DNA from: Thalassovita aquimarina
Lineage (GTDB): Bacteria > Pseudomonadota > Alphaproteobacteria > Rhodobacterales > Rhodobacteraceae
Length of the DNA stretch: 64,000 nucleotides
Direction of reading: 5' to 3'
NCBI RefSeq assembly: GCF_018219815.1
Contig: NZ_JADMKU010000005.1
Span: 186,001 to 250,000, forward strand
In this document: piece by piece, positions 8,218-16,154 of the stretch
Position numbering within the stretch: position 1 is the stretch's first letter
How the letters are laid out: every line of letters begins with the position of its first letter
Notes under the pieces: model-generated
The model's input: the letters and a program-made list of their open reading frames with translations, nothing else
Told to the model about the DNA's origin: nothing
Databases searched by the model: none
Program-made: the position numbers and the translations under genes

Positions 8218-9252
8218 TTAGTTGCTGTATTTCGCGATCAGCGCCTTGGCCTGGTCCAGAAGGGCCTGACCGTCGAAGCCCTTGCCGTTCATTTCCTCGA
8301 CCCAGTCACCTTCTTGGCTGGCCGCTGCGGCCTTCCATTCTGCAATCTGGTCGTCGCTCAGCGCGATGATGTTGTTGCCGCGCTCCTTGGCAATTTCATA
8401 GGACGGTTCGTCGAACGACTGCATGGTCTTGCCGGCCCAGGCCGACGTGTCGGCGCCCGAGTTGTTGTCGATCACGGCCTTCAGGTCGTCGGGCAGCGCA
8501 TCGTACTTGTCCTTGTTCATCCCGAAGATGAAGGTCGTGGTATAGAGCGATGCACCGGGGAAGGTGGTGTGGTTGGAAACCAGTTCCGGAACCTTCAGGG
8601 CGCCGGTGACTTCCCACGGGATCACGGTCGCGTCGATCACGCCTTTCGACAGCGCCTCGGGCACTGCCGGAACCGGCATGCCGACCGGGGTCGCGCCCAT
8701 TTCCGAGAACATCTTGTTGGTCACGCGGGTCGGCGCGCGCAGCTTGACGCCGTTCAGGTCGGCAACGCTGACGATCGGGTCCTTCGAATGGATCAGGCCC
8801 GGACCATGAACCCAAAGCGCGATCGGCTTGAAGGTCTGGTAGTCCTTATCCATCATGTTCGCTTCGGCGTATTCCCAATAGGCGCGGCTGGTCGCCTCGG
8901 CATCGGTCATCATGAAGGGCAGTTCGAACACTTCGGCCTGCGGGAAACGGCCCGGGGTGTAGCCGGGAACGGTCCAGACGATATCCGCGATGCCGTCTTC
9001 CAGCTGACCGATCAGTTCCGGCGGCTTGCCACCCAGCGACATAGACGCGAAATGCTCGATCTCGATACGACCGTTCGATTCCTCTTCGATCTTCTTCGCC
9101 CAGACGTCCAGCACGTGCTTCGGCACGTTGGCCTGCGCCGGCAGGAACTGGTGCATGGTCAGGGTGACCTCGGCGGCGAAAGCCGTTGTCGTGGTGCCCG
9201 CAACGATGGCCGCGGCAGCAGCCGTGCGCAATGCGGTTTTGAAAAGCTTCAT
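8218..9252 (-). CDS. dctP: TRAP transporter periplasmic solute-binding protein, DctP type
   Basis: A 344-residue DctP/TeaA-family binding protein. A Sec signal peptide covers about residues 1-26 (MKLF-K start, alanine-rich core, AFA-AE cleavage site). VKLRAPTR at about residue 170 carries the conserved arginine that normally salt-bridges a carboxylate ligand, so the substrate is probably an organic acid. It is the first gene of the dctPQM operon, with about 130 bases to the maiA-like gene upstream. Context points to hydroxycinnamates or related aromatic acids, but several DctP subgroups share this look. Confidence 0.93.
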   Translation of the reverse strand: MKLFKTALRTAAAAAIVAGTTTTAFAAEVTLTMHQFLPAQANVPKHVLDVWAKKIEEESNGRIEIEHFASMSLGGKPPELIGQLEDGIADIVWTVPGYTPGRFPQAEVFELPFMMTDAEATSRAYWEYAEANMMDKDYQTFKPIALWVHGPGLIHSKDPIVSVADLNGVKLRAPTRVTNKMFSEMGATPVGMPVPAVPEALSKGVIDATVIPWEVTGALKVPELVSNHTTFPGASLYTTTFIFGMNKDKYDALPDDLKAVIDNNSGADTSAWAGKTMQSFDEPSYEIAKERGNNIIALSDDQIAEWKAAAASQEGDWVEEMNGKGFDGQALLDQAKALIAKYSN

Positions 9253-9383
9253 GGTGGTTAACCTCCCTTGGTTGTTTCTCCCCCCGGCTCCGCCCAGTAG
9301 GGAATATTGAAGATAAGTTCAGGATCGAAACACGACTTCCCCGTTTGCTCCGCCCCTGTTCGCTCCGGCCTTCGCGACCGCTC

Positions 9384-10028
9384 TCACGGTTCGAAATCCG
9401 GTTGTTTCGCCGGATGCGCCGCGGCAAAAGCCTCGAGCGCGGCACAGTTTTCGTAGATCGCGTTCACCCGTTCCAACCCACTGATATCAACTTTGAAGCG
9501 TTCAGCGGAAAAAACCTGCGGCACAAGACAGATATCGGCCAGCCCCGGTTCCTCGCCGAAACAGAACCGACTGTCGCCGCCCCGTTTCTGCAGGATGTCT
9601 TCGCAGGCCTGCAATCCCTCGCCCAGCCAACGTCTCAGCCAGGCATTGACCGCATCGTCGCCCAGCCCCAGATCGCCGCGCAGATATTGCAGCACCCGCA
9701 GGTTCTGCAGCGGGTGGATTTCGCAGGCGATCACCTGGGCAAAGGCACGCACCTGGGCGCGCAGATCCTTGTCGGCGGGCAACAGCGGCACTTGGCTGTA
9801 GGTTTCGTCCAGCCATTCGATGATCGCCAGCGACTGGCTGAGTTCCAGCCCGTCATCGGTGATCAGCGCCGGCACCAGCCGCTGCGGATTGATCGCGGCA
9901 AAGCCCGGTTCCTTCTGGCGGCCGTGTTTCAGGTGTACGCTCTCGAAATCGTAGTCCAATCCTTTCAGATTGAAGGCGATACGACAACGATAGGCCGAAG
10001 ACGACCTGAAATAGCCAAGGAATTTCAT
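9384..10028 (-). CDS. Maleylacetoacetate isomerase-like zeta-class glutathione S-transferase
   Basis: A 214-residue GST-fold protein. The N-terminal thioredoxin-like domain begins FRSSSAYRCRIAFNLKG, which holds the SSxxxxR active-site pattern of zeta-class enzymes, then VPALITDDG and LSQSLAIIEWLDE for glutathione binding. A helical C-terminal domain follows, with ADICLVPQVF. Length matches MaiA (about 212). The function would be glutathione-dependent cis-trans isomerisation of maleylacetoacetate or maleylpyruvate in homogentisate or gentisate breakdown, but no ring-cleavage dioxygenase is in the window. Start set at the ATG at 10028, where the fold begins; a longer open frame upstream has no support. 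It is divergent from a MarR gene. Confidence 0.8.
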   Translation of the reverse strand: MKFLGYFRSSSAYRCRIAFNLKGLDYDFESVHLKHGRQKEPGFAAINPQRLVPALITDDGLELSQSLAIIEWLDETYSQVPLLPADKDLRAQVRAFAQVIACEIHPLQNLRVLQYLRGDLGLGDDAVNAWLRRWLGEGLQACEDILQKRGGDSRFCFGEEPGLADICLVPQVFSAERFKVDISGLERVNAIYENCAALEAFAAAHPAKQPDFEP

Positions 10029-10127
10029 GATTAGACGACCGGCCCGTTCAACGCGGCGCTCGGCGGCGGCAGATCTCGACACGACATCGGCAGCCCTCCC
10101 CAAGGCCGATTGCAGTACAAACAATAA

Positions 10128-10155
10128 ATACGTATTCATATCATTATGGGATATG
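10128..10155. promoter_or_regulatory. Palindromes between the divergent maiA-like and marR genes
   Basis: The AT-rich intergenic stretch (10029-10255) holds the palindrome ATACGTAT (10128-10135) next to CATATC-N7-GATATG (10137-10155). An operator for the adjacent MarR protein is the obvious reading; it is inference from symmetry and position. Confidence 0.4.
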
Positions 10156-10255
10156 TCAATTTGATTTATCGCAGACGCGATTGATTTTAGGCATAGCGCA
10201 TGCGGCAAAGGCCCGGTAATCCGGCACGAGCCGCGCTCGAATTGGGGGGAGTGAG

Positions 10256-10684
10256 ATGGAATTTCATGTGATGGTCGGGCATCTTTTCCGGCGCACACAT
10301 CAGGTCGCGACGGCCGTGTTCTTCGAAGAAATGAACCGGCAAGAGGTTGATATCACGCCATTTCAATATGCCGCCCTGGCCGCGATACAGCTCAACCCCG
10401 GGGCCGACCAGGCATCGGTCGCCGCCTGGACCGCCTGCGACCGCGCAACCATCGGCGGCGTCGTAGACCGATTGGTTGAAAAGGGCTATGTCTCGCGCAA
10501 GGTTTCCGAGAAAGACCGCCGCGCCCGGGTCCTGAACCTCACCGAATCGGGCAAGACCGTGCTGGAGCAGGCGCACCAGGTGACCGAGCGGACGCAGCAG
10601 CGGCTGACCGAGGGGCTGGATCCGGGGGAAACCGAAATCCTGACCCGGCTGATGCTCAAAGTGCTCGACACCCGGGCGCGCTAA
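10256..10684 (+). CDS. MarR-family transcriptional regulator
   Basis: A 142-residue MarR protein. The winged helix-turn-helix is clear: ADQASVAAWTACDRATIGG (about residues 43-61) as HTH, then SEKDRRARVLNLTESG as the wing. A ribosome-binding site GGGGGGAG precedes the ATG. It is divergent from the maleylacetoacetate-isomerase-like gene and separated from it by palindromes, so it probably controls that gene and itself in response to an aromatic acid. It is followed by a terminator hairpin at 10708-10735. Confidence 0.88.
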   Translation: MEFHVMVGHLFRRTHQVATAVFFEEMNRQEVDITPFQYAALAAIQLNPGADQASVAAWTACDRATIGGVVDRLVEKGYVSRKVSEKDRRARVLNLTESGKTVLEQAHQVTERTQQRLTEGLDPGETEILTRLMLKVLDTRAR

Positions 10685-10707
10685 CCCGCGCCGACGCCCG
10701 CAACACA

Positions 10708-10735
10708 AAAGGGCCGGCCAAACGGCCAGCCCTTT
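10708..10735. terminator. Bidirectional terminator between marR and the ABC transporter operon
   Basis: AAAGGGC pairs with GCCCTTT and an inner GGCC/GGCC closes a 4-base loop. T-runs follow on the plus side (TTTCCTTTTTTC) and the A-run on the other side gives a T-run on the minus strand. It lies between two convergent genes ending at 10684 and 10762, so it can serve both. Confidence 0.8.
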
Positions 10736-10761
10736 CCTTTTTCATCCAGTTGCGCCGTGGA

Positions 10762-11751
10762 TCAGTTCAGCGCCTTGTCGGTGATCGCGTGGGTCCAGGC
10801 GCCTTCCGGCTTCTTGGTGATGACCGGGTCCGACCCGCCCGACAGCAGCGACTCCACCGTGCGTTCGTAATCGGCCACGTCCAGCGCACCGTTCGATCCG
10901 GCGGTCAGCTTGGCGACCTCGGTCATCATGCGGATCTGGTGTTCCTCGGTCTGCGCGCCCGATGCATCGTTGTCCAGCACGATCATCGCCGCATCTTCCG
11001 GGTTCTCCTCGGCCCATTTCCAGCCCTTCATCGAGGCGCGCACGAAACGCACCATCTTGTCGACGAAGGCCGGGTCGTTCAGGTTTTCTTCCATCACGTA
11101 CATACCGTCTTCCAGCGTCGCGACGCCCTGGTCTTCGTATTTGAACACGACCAGTTCTTCCGGCTTCAGACCGGCATCGATGATCTGCCAGTATTCGTTA
11201 TAGGTCATGGTCGACACGCAGGCCGCCTGCCCCTGCAGGATCGGGTCGACGTTGAAGCCCTGCTTGAGAACCGTCACGCCATCGGGGCCGCCCGCGGTGG
11301 AATAGCCCAGCTTGCTCATCCAGCTCAGGAACGGGTACTCGTTGCCGAAGAACCAGACGCCCAGCGTCTTGCCCTTGAAATCTTCCGGGGATTCGATGCC
11401 GGCGTCCTTGCGGCAGGTCAGCATCATGCCCGAGCTCTTGTAAGGCTGGGCGATATTCACCAGCGGCAGACCCTTTTCGCGGCTCGCCAGCGCCGAGGGC
11501 ATCCAGTCTAGGACCACGTCGGCACCGCCGCCCGCGATCACCTGTGCCGGCGCGATATCCGGCCCGCCCGGCTTGATGGTGACGTTCAGGTCCTCTTCTT
11601 CATAGAACCCCTTGTCGAGCGCCACGTAGTACCCCGCGAACTGGGCCTGCGTCACCCATTTCAGCTGCAGGGTCACGTCGTCCGCGGCCTGGGCCATCCC
11701 GGCCCAAAGACCGAGCGCGGCAACGCCCAAAGTCTTCATCATCGTTTTCAT
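10762..11751 (-). CDS. NMT1/ThiY-type ABC transporter substrate-binding protein, probable pyrimidine binder
   Basis: A 329-residue periplasmic binding protein with a Sec signal peptide (about residues 1-22, ending AQAA). LQLKWVTQAQFAGYYVALDKGFY is the typical opening of the NMT1/THI5-like group, followed by DVVLDWMPSAL and KGKTLGVWFFGNEYPF. Relatives bind formyl-aminopyrimidine, taurine or riboflavin-related rings. It ends the minus-strand operon that starts with the beta-ureidopropionase and dihydropyrimidinase genes, so uptake of uracil/thymine or a dihydropyrimidine is the best guess (inference from context). Confidence 0.85.
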   Translation of the reverse strand: MKTMMKTLGVAALGLWAGMAQAADDVTLQLKWVTQAQFAGYYVALDKGFYEEEDLNVTIKPGGPDIAPAQVIAGGGADVVLDWMPSALASREKGLPLVNIAQPYKSSGMMLTCRKDAGIESPEDFKGKTLGVWFFGNEYPFLSWMSKLGYSTAGGPDGVTVLKQGFNVDPILQGQAACVSTMTYNEYWQIIDAGLKPEELVVFKYEDQGVATLEDGMYVMEENLNDPAFVDKMVRFVRASMKGWKWAEENPEDAAMIVLDNDASGAQTEEHQIRMMTEVAKLTAGSNGALDVADYERTVESLLSGGSDPVITKKPEGAWTHAITDKALN

Positions 11752-11824
11752 TTCATATTCTCCTTGTTGAACGTTATCTTATTGTTGGACTTTGTTTTTT
11801 TATTATCGAACTGAATCTTTTCGC

Positions 11825-12667
11825 TCAGCCTCGTTGCGACGGGTGCCAGAAGGTCACTGCCTTTTCTAGCAAAGCGACCCCGCCATAAAATGCCGACCCG
11901 ACAATCGCTGCAACCACGATTTCGGCCCAGACAAGATCCAGCGCCAGTTGCCCGACACTGGTGGAAATCCGGAATCCCATTCCCTTGATGGGACTTCCGA
12001 AAAACTCTGCCACGATGGCGCCGATCAAGGCCAGTGTCGTGGTGATTTTCAAACCGTTGAAGATGAACGGCATCGCCGCCGGCAGCCGCAGCTTCAGAAG
12101 CGTCTTGCCGTATCCGGCAGCATAGGTGCGCATCAGGTCGCGTTGCATCTTGTCGGTGGCCTGCAATCCCTCGACCGCGTTGACCAGCATCGGAAAGAAC
12201 ACCATCACCACCACGACCGCCGCCTTCGACTGCCAGTCGAATCCGAACCACATGACAAGGATCGGCGCCATGCCGACGATGGGCAAGGCGGCGACGAAAT
12301 TGCCCACCGGCAACAGCCCCTTCTGCAGGAACGGATAGCGGTCGATCACCACCGCGGTCAGGAAGGCCCCGCCGCAGCCCAGCACATAACCCGACAGGGC
12401 CCCTTTCAGAACCGTCTGCACGAAATCTTCCCACAGGATGCCGGTGGATCCCGCGAAACGCACCGCGATGGCCGAGGGCGCCGGCAACAGCACCGGGTTG
12501 ATGCCGAAGCCGCGCACCGCGCATTCCCACAAGATCACCACGGTCACGCCGAAGATCACCGGCACCGCCAGCGCCGTGGCCCGCGATTTCGGCTGCCGCG
12601 CCAGCCACACATTGGCCCGCCAACCCGCCAGCCAGGCCAGAAATCCGAAAACAATCCAGCCCATCAC
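11825..12667 (-). CDS. ABC transporter permease
   Basis: A 280-residue inner-membrane permease of the SsuC/TauC/ThiX family, with about six hydrophobic helices. The EAA-type cytoplasmic loop that contacts the ATPase lies at about residues 180-200 (AAGYGKTLLKLRLPAAMPFI). Its start overlaps the end of the other permease gene by four bases (12664-12667), so the two probably form a heterodimeric channel. The pairing of two permeases with one ATPase and one NMT1-type binding protein is usual for pyrimidine-type ABC importers. The 73-base gap to the binding-protein gene is AT-rich. Confidence 0.88.
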   Translation of the reverse strand: MMGWIVFGFLAWLAGWRANVWLARQPKSRATALAVPVIFGVTVVILWECAVRGFGINPVLLPAPSAIAVRFAGSTGILWEDFVQTVLKGALSGYVLGCGGAFLTAVVIDRYPFLQKGLLPVGNFVAALPIVGMAPILVMWFGFDWQSKAAVVVVMVFFPMLVNAVEGLQATDKMQRDLMRTYAAGYGKTLLKLRLPAAMPFIFNGLKITTTLALIGAIVAEFFGSPIKGMGFRISTSVGQLALDLVWAEIVVAAIVGSAFYGGVALLEKAVTFWHPSQRG

Positions 12668-13539
12668 GCCATCCCCATCCGTTTCAGCACAATTCTCTGT
12701 ATCAGCCCGATCAGCGCCACCAGCACCGCCGCCAGCGCCGCCGCCATGATCAGGGCGCTCCAGATCTGGATCGTCTGACCGTAATAGCTGCCCGCCAACA
12801 GGCGCGCGCCCAGACCCGCCACGGCACCCGTCGGCAGTTCCCCCACGATGGCCCCCACCAGCGAGGCCGCCATCGCCACTTTTAGCGAAGCGAACAGGTA
12901 AGGCATCGAGGACGGCAACCGCAGGCGCCAGAACTGCTGACCCTTGGTGGCGCTCCAGGTCTTCATCTGGTCCAGTTGCATCGCGCCGGGGCTGCGCAGC
13001 CCCTTCACCATGCCGACCACCACCGGGAAGAAGGACAGGTACATCGAAATCATCGCCTTGGGCAGCAGCCCGGAAATGCCGATCGCGTTCAGCACCACGA
13101 TGATCATCGGCGCGACCGCGAGGATCGGGATTGTCTGGCTGGCGATGACCCAGGGCATCACGCTCATGTCCATCACCCGGTTATAAACGATCCCGATCGC
13201 CAGCAGGATGCCGAAACCCGCGCCCAGCAGGAACCCGATCCCCGTGGCGCTCAGCGTGATCCAGCTGTGATAGATCAGCGACCGCTTGGAAAAGCCGCGC
13301 CCATTGATCACCATCTCGCCCGTGGTCTTCCAGATCTCCGCCGCCACCTGATGCGGCGCCGGCAGTTTCGGTTTCTTCTGCGACCATGTGTTGGCCACCA
13401 GCTCGGTAAAGCTCGGGTTGGTGCCGGCGCGCGTCGCCTGGTCCTTGGCCCAGGCCATGTTCAGCGCCACCGCCGCGCCGTACCAGATCACGAAGATCGC
13501 CGCGACGACGGTCAGGATGGGAATGAGTGATTTCCTCAT
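12664..13539 (-). CDS. ABC transporter permease
   Basis: A 291-residue permease with an N-terminal membrane anchor (MRKSLIPILTVVAAIFVIWYG), a periplasmic stretch of about 60 residues, then five to six helices and the EAA loop WRLRLPSSMPYLF at about residues 211-223. The open frame extends upstream, but the ATG at 13539 gives the expected N-terminal helix. It overlaps the second permease gene by ATGA. It belongs to the transporter encoded with the pyrimidine-catabolic enzymes. About 180 bases without a gene separate it from the ATPase gene; I see only GC-rich sequence there. Confidence 0.88.
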   Translation of the reverse strand: MRKSLIPILTVVAAIFVIWYGAAVALNMAWAKDQATRAGTNPSFTELVANTWSQKKPKLPAPHQVAAEIWKTTGEMVINGRGFSKRSLIYHSWITLSATGIGFLLGAGFGILLAIGIVYNRVMDMSVMPWVIASQTIPILAVAPMIIVVLNAIGISGLLPKAMISMYLSFFPVVVGMVKGLRSPGAMQLDQMKTWSATKGQQFWRLRLPSSMPYLFASLKVAMAASLVGAIVGELPTGAVAGLGARLLAGSYYGQTIQIWSALIMAAALAAVLVALIGLIQRIVLKRMGMA

Positions 13540-13719
13540 GCGCCGCCCCCTGCGTTCACCTTGGCGCAAATACCCGGCCGGGCAGACCGCGCCACATGCG
13601 CGGAAAACCGGTTCGCGCGCGTCCTGTCCACGGCCGAACCGACCCCGGTCGCCGCGAAGTTCGGACCGGCAGGGGATTTGCACCGTTTCGGGGCACAAAT
13701 GCCGCAAATGGCATCAAAC

Positions 13720-14502
13720 TTAATCATCATAAGCATGCCCCGCCCGCAGCCCGTCCCGCACGCGATGGGCGATTTCCAGGAATTCCGGCGTATCGCGGAT
13801 ATCAAGCGGCCGTTCCTTCGGCAACGTGCTTTCGATCACGTCGGAAATCCGGCCCGGACGCGGGCTCATCACCACGATCTTGGTCGACAGGTACACCGCC
13901 TCGGGGATCGAATGGGTCACGAAACCGATGGTCTTGTTGGTCCGGTCCCACAGTTTCAGCAGCTGTTCGTTCAGGTGGTCGCGCACGATTTCGTCAAGCG
14001 CGCCAAAGGGTTCGTCCATCAGCAGGATATCGGCATCAAACGCCAAGGCCCGCGCGATCGAGGCGCGCTGCTGCATCCCGCCGGACAATTGCCAGGGGAA
14101 TTTCTTCTCGAACCCGTCCAGTTCGACCAGTTCCAGGACACGATTGACCCGTTCATCCTGATCGGCCTTGTCATAGCCCATGATTTCCAGCGGCAGCCGG
14201 ATATTGCCGCCGATGGTGCGCCACGGATAAAGCCCCGCATGTTGGAAAACATAGCCATAGGCCCTTGATTTCCTTGCCTCTTGCGCACTCACACCGTTGA
14301 CGCTGATGCTGCCGCCGGTCGGATGCTCCAAATCCGCCATGCAGCGCAGGAAGGTCGTTTTCCCGCAGCCCGAAGGCCCGATGAAACTGATGAAATCGCC
14401 CTTCTGGATATCAAGACTGACATCCTTGAGCGCATGAACGGGGCCATCATTGGTCTGGAAGGTCAGCGACAGGTCTTTGGCGCTGATCACGGTATCGGTC
14501 AT
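13720..14502 (-). CDS. ABC transporter ATP-binding protein (TauB/SsuB type)
   Basis: A 260-residue ATPase. Walker A is GPSGCGKTT (about residues 45-53), the Q-loop VFQHAGLYPW, the signature LSGGMQQRASIARAL, Walker B ILLMDEPFGALDE and the H-loop THSIPEA. The start is the ATG at 14502 (MTDTVISAKDLSL), which gives the standard length; a longer open frame has no support. It lies between the dihydropyrimidinase gene and the permease genes, in the same direction, and should energise import of a pyrimidine-like substrate. Confidence 0.92.
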   Translation of the reverse strand: MTDTVISAKDLSLTFQTNDGPVHALKDVSLDIQKGDFISFIGPSGCGKTTFLRCMADLEHPTGGSISVNGVSAQEARKSRAYGYVFQHAGLYPWRTIGGNIRLPLEIMGYDKADQDERVNRVLELVELDGFEKKFPWQLSGGMQQRASIARALAFDADILLMDEPFGALDEIVRDHLNEQLLKLWDRTNKTIGFVTHSIPEAVYLSTKIVVMSPRPGRISDVIESTLPKERPLDIRDTPEFLEIAHRVRDGLRAGHAYDD

Positions 14503-14592
14503 AAGTCCCTGTATCTCCGTATCGGTAGCGTGTGGCTGCCGTATCTTATTATTATGGCGGCGCCCCGGCACATAGCCGGGACGCGCATGGTA

Positions 14593-16056
14593 TCAGATCC
14601 CGGCCGGGATATTCATCGGATCGCGGTTGATCTGCTTCGGCGCGGTCAGTTCCTTCCACCTCGACAGTGCTTGGTGCGCCGAGGGGAAGGCCGGGCGCGG
14701 CACGAACCGGCCACGGCCGGGCTGCGGCTGGCTGTTCCGGCCCCATGCCCAGATCACTTCGCCGCGCGACAGCGTATAACGCGCCTGCGCCTTCACGTCG
14801 AACCCTTCGAACACGTTGTAATCCAACACGGAATGGTGGTTGCTGGCGCTGATCGTCTTGCTGATCTTCGGATCCCAGACCACGATATCGGCATCCGCGC
14901 CTTCTACGATCGCCCCCTTCTTGGGGTAGATGTTGAGAATCTTCGCCACGTTGGTCGAGGTCGCGGCGACGAATTCGTTCGGCGTCAGCCGCCCGGTTTC
15001 CACGCCCTGCGTCCACAGCACCGCGAGGCGTTCCTCCAGCCCGTTCGACCCGTTCGGGATCATGCAGAAATTGTCGATGCCCATGCGCTTCTGTTCGGTG
15101 GTGAACGCCGCGTGGTCGGTGGCGACCACCTGCAGCGACCCCGATTGCAGGCCGGCCCACAGGCTGTCCTGATGATCCTTGGACCGGAACGGCGGCGACA
15201 TGACGCGACGCGCGGCGTGGTCCCAGTCGGTGTTGAAATACTCGCTCTCGTCCAGCGTCAGGAACTGGATCAGAGGTTCACCGTAAACCCGCATCCCCTT
15301 CTGCCGCGCGCGCCGGATCGCCTCGTGCGCCTGTTCGCAGCTGACATGCACGATGTACAATGGCACGCCTGCCGCGTCGGCGATGGTGATCGCGCGGTTC
15401 GCCGCCTCGCCCTCGAATTCCGGCGGACGGCTGTAGGCGTGGCCTTCCGGCCCGGTGATTCCCTTGGCCAGCATCTGTTCCTGCATGTCGGCCACCAGGT
15501 CGCCGTTCTCGGCATGCACCATCGGCAGCGCGCCCAGCTCCTTGCAGCGCTTGAAGGAGGCGAACATCTCGTCGTCCTCGATCATCAATGCGCCCTTGTA
15601 GGCCATGAAATGCTTGAAGGAATTGACGCCCATGTCGACGGCGTCCTTCATTTCCTCGAAGATGTTTTCGTTCCAGCCGGTGATCGCCATGTGATAGCCG
15701 ACATCGGTACAGATCTGCGGCGCCGATTTGCGGTGCCATTCATTGATCGCGTTCTTGATCGACCCGTCCTCGCCTGGCAGGCAGAAATCGATCAGCATGG
15801 TGGTGCCACCCGCCGCCGCCGCCCAGGTGCCGCTCTCGAAGGTTTCTGCCGCGGTGGTGCCCATGAAGGGCATTTCCAGATGGGTATGCGGGTCGATCCC
15901 GCCGGGGATCACGTAAGCGCCCTCGGCATCGATGTATTCGTCGCCCTTCAGATCCTCGCCGATCTGCTTGATCACCTCGCCCTCGATCAGCACATCCGCC
16001 TTCCAGGTCCGGTCGGCGGTGCACACGGTTCCGCCCTTGATCACCTTGGTCGTCAT
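14593..16056 (-). CDS. Dihydropyrimidinase (D-hydantoinase)
   Basis: A 487-residue amidohydrolase that opens dihydrouracil or dihydrothymine to the N-carbamoyl-beta-amino acid, step two of reductive pyrimidine breakdown. GGIDPHTHLEMPF gives the metal ligands H57 and H59; FMAYKG holds K154, expected to be carboxylated; VHAENGD and IVHVSCEQA supply the next histidines, and VVATDHAAF the late aspartate. Length is typical. An AGGGAGATTGAGATT stretch precedes the ATG. It follows the beta-ureidopropionase gene by 98 bases, a gap that holds an intergenic repeat, and precedes the ABC transporter genes. Confidence 0.95.
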   Translation of the reverse strand: MTTKVIKGGTVCTADRTWKADVLIEGEVIKQIGEDLKGDEYIDAEGAYVIPGGIDPHTHLEMPFMGTTAAETFESGTWAAAAGGTTMLIDFCLPGEDGSIKNAINEWHRKSAPQICTDVGYHMAITGWNENIFEEMKDAVDMGVNSFKHFMAYKGALMIEDDEMFASFKRCKELGALPMVHAENGDLVADMQEQMLAKGITGPEGHAYSRPPEFEGEAANRAITIADAAGVPLYIVHVSCEQAHEAIRRARQKGMRVYGEPLIQFLTLDESEYFNTDWDHAARRVMSPPFRSKDHQDSLWAGLQSGSLQVVATDHAAFTTEQKRMGIDNFCMIPNGSNGLEERLAVLWTQGVETGRLTPNEFVAATSTNVAKILNIYPKKGAIVEGADADIVVWDPKISKTISASNHHSVLDYNVFEGFDVKAQARYTLSRGEVIWAWGRNSQPQPGRGRFVPRPAFPSAHQALSRWKELTAPKQINRDPMNIPAGI

Positions 16057-16085
16057 AATCTCAATCTCCCTGAAAATACCCGGAG

Positions 16086-16133
16086 CTTCTTCTTTTTCGA
16101 AATATCCCGGGGGTCCGGGGGCAGAGCCCCCGG
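16086..16133. repeat. Intergenic repeat plus hairpin between the beta-ureidopropionase and dihydropyrimidinase genes
   Basis: CTTCTTCTTTTTCGAAATAT (16086-16105) followed by a G/C run matches the paired copies at 18953-19015 in inverted form. It abuts a perfect hairpin CCGGGGGC-AGA-GCCCCCGG (16115-16133). Several copies with small changes within one window point to a dispersed extragenic repeat; the hairpin may also lower read-through between the two genes. Confidence 0.6.
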
Positions 16134-16154
16134 CGCTATCCGTTTAGTCCAAGC

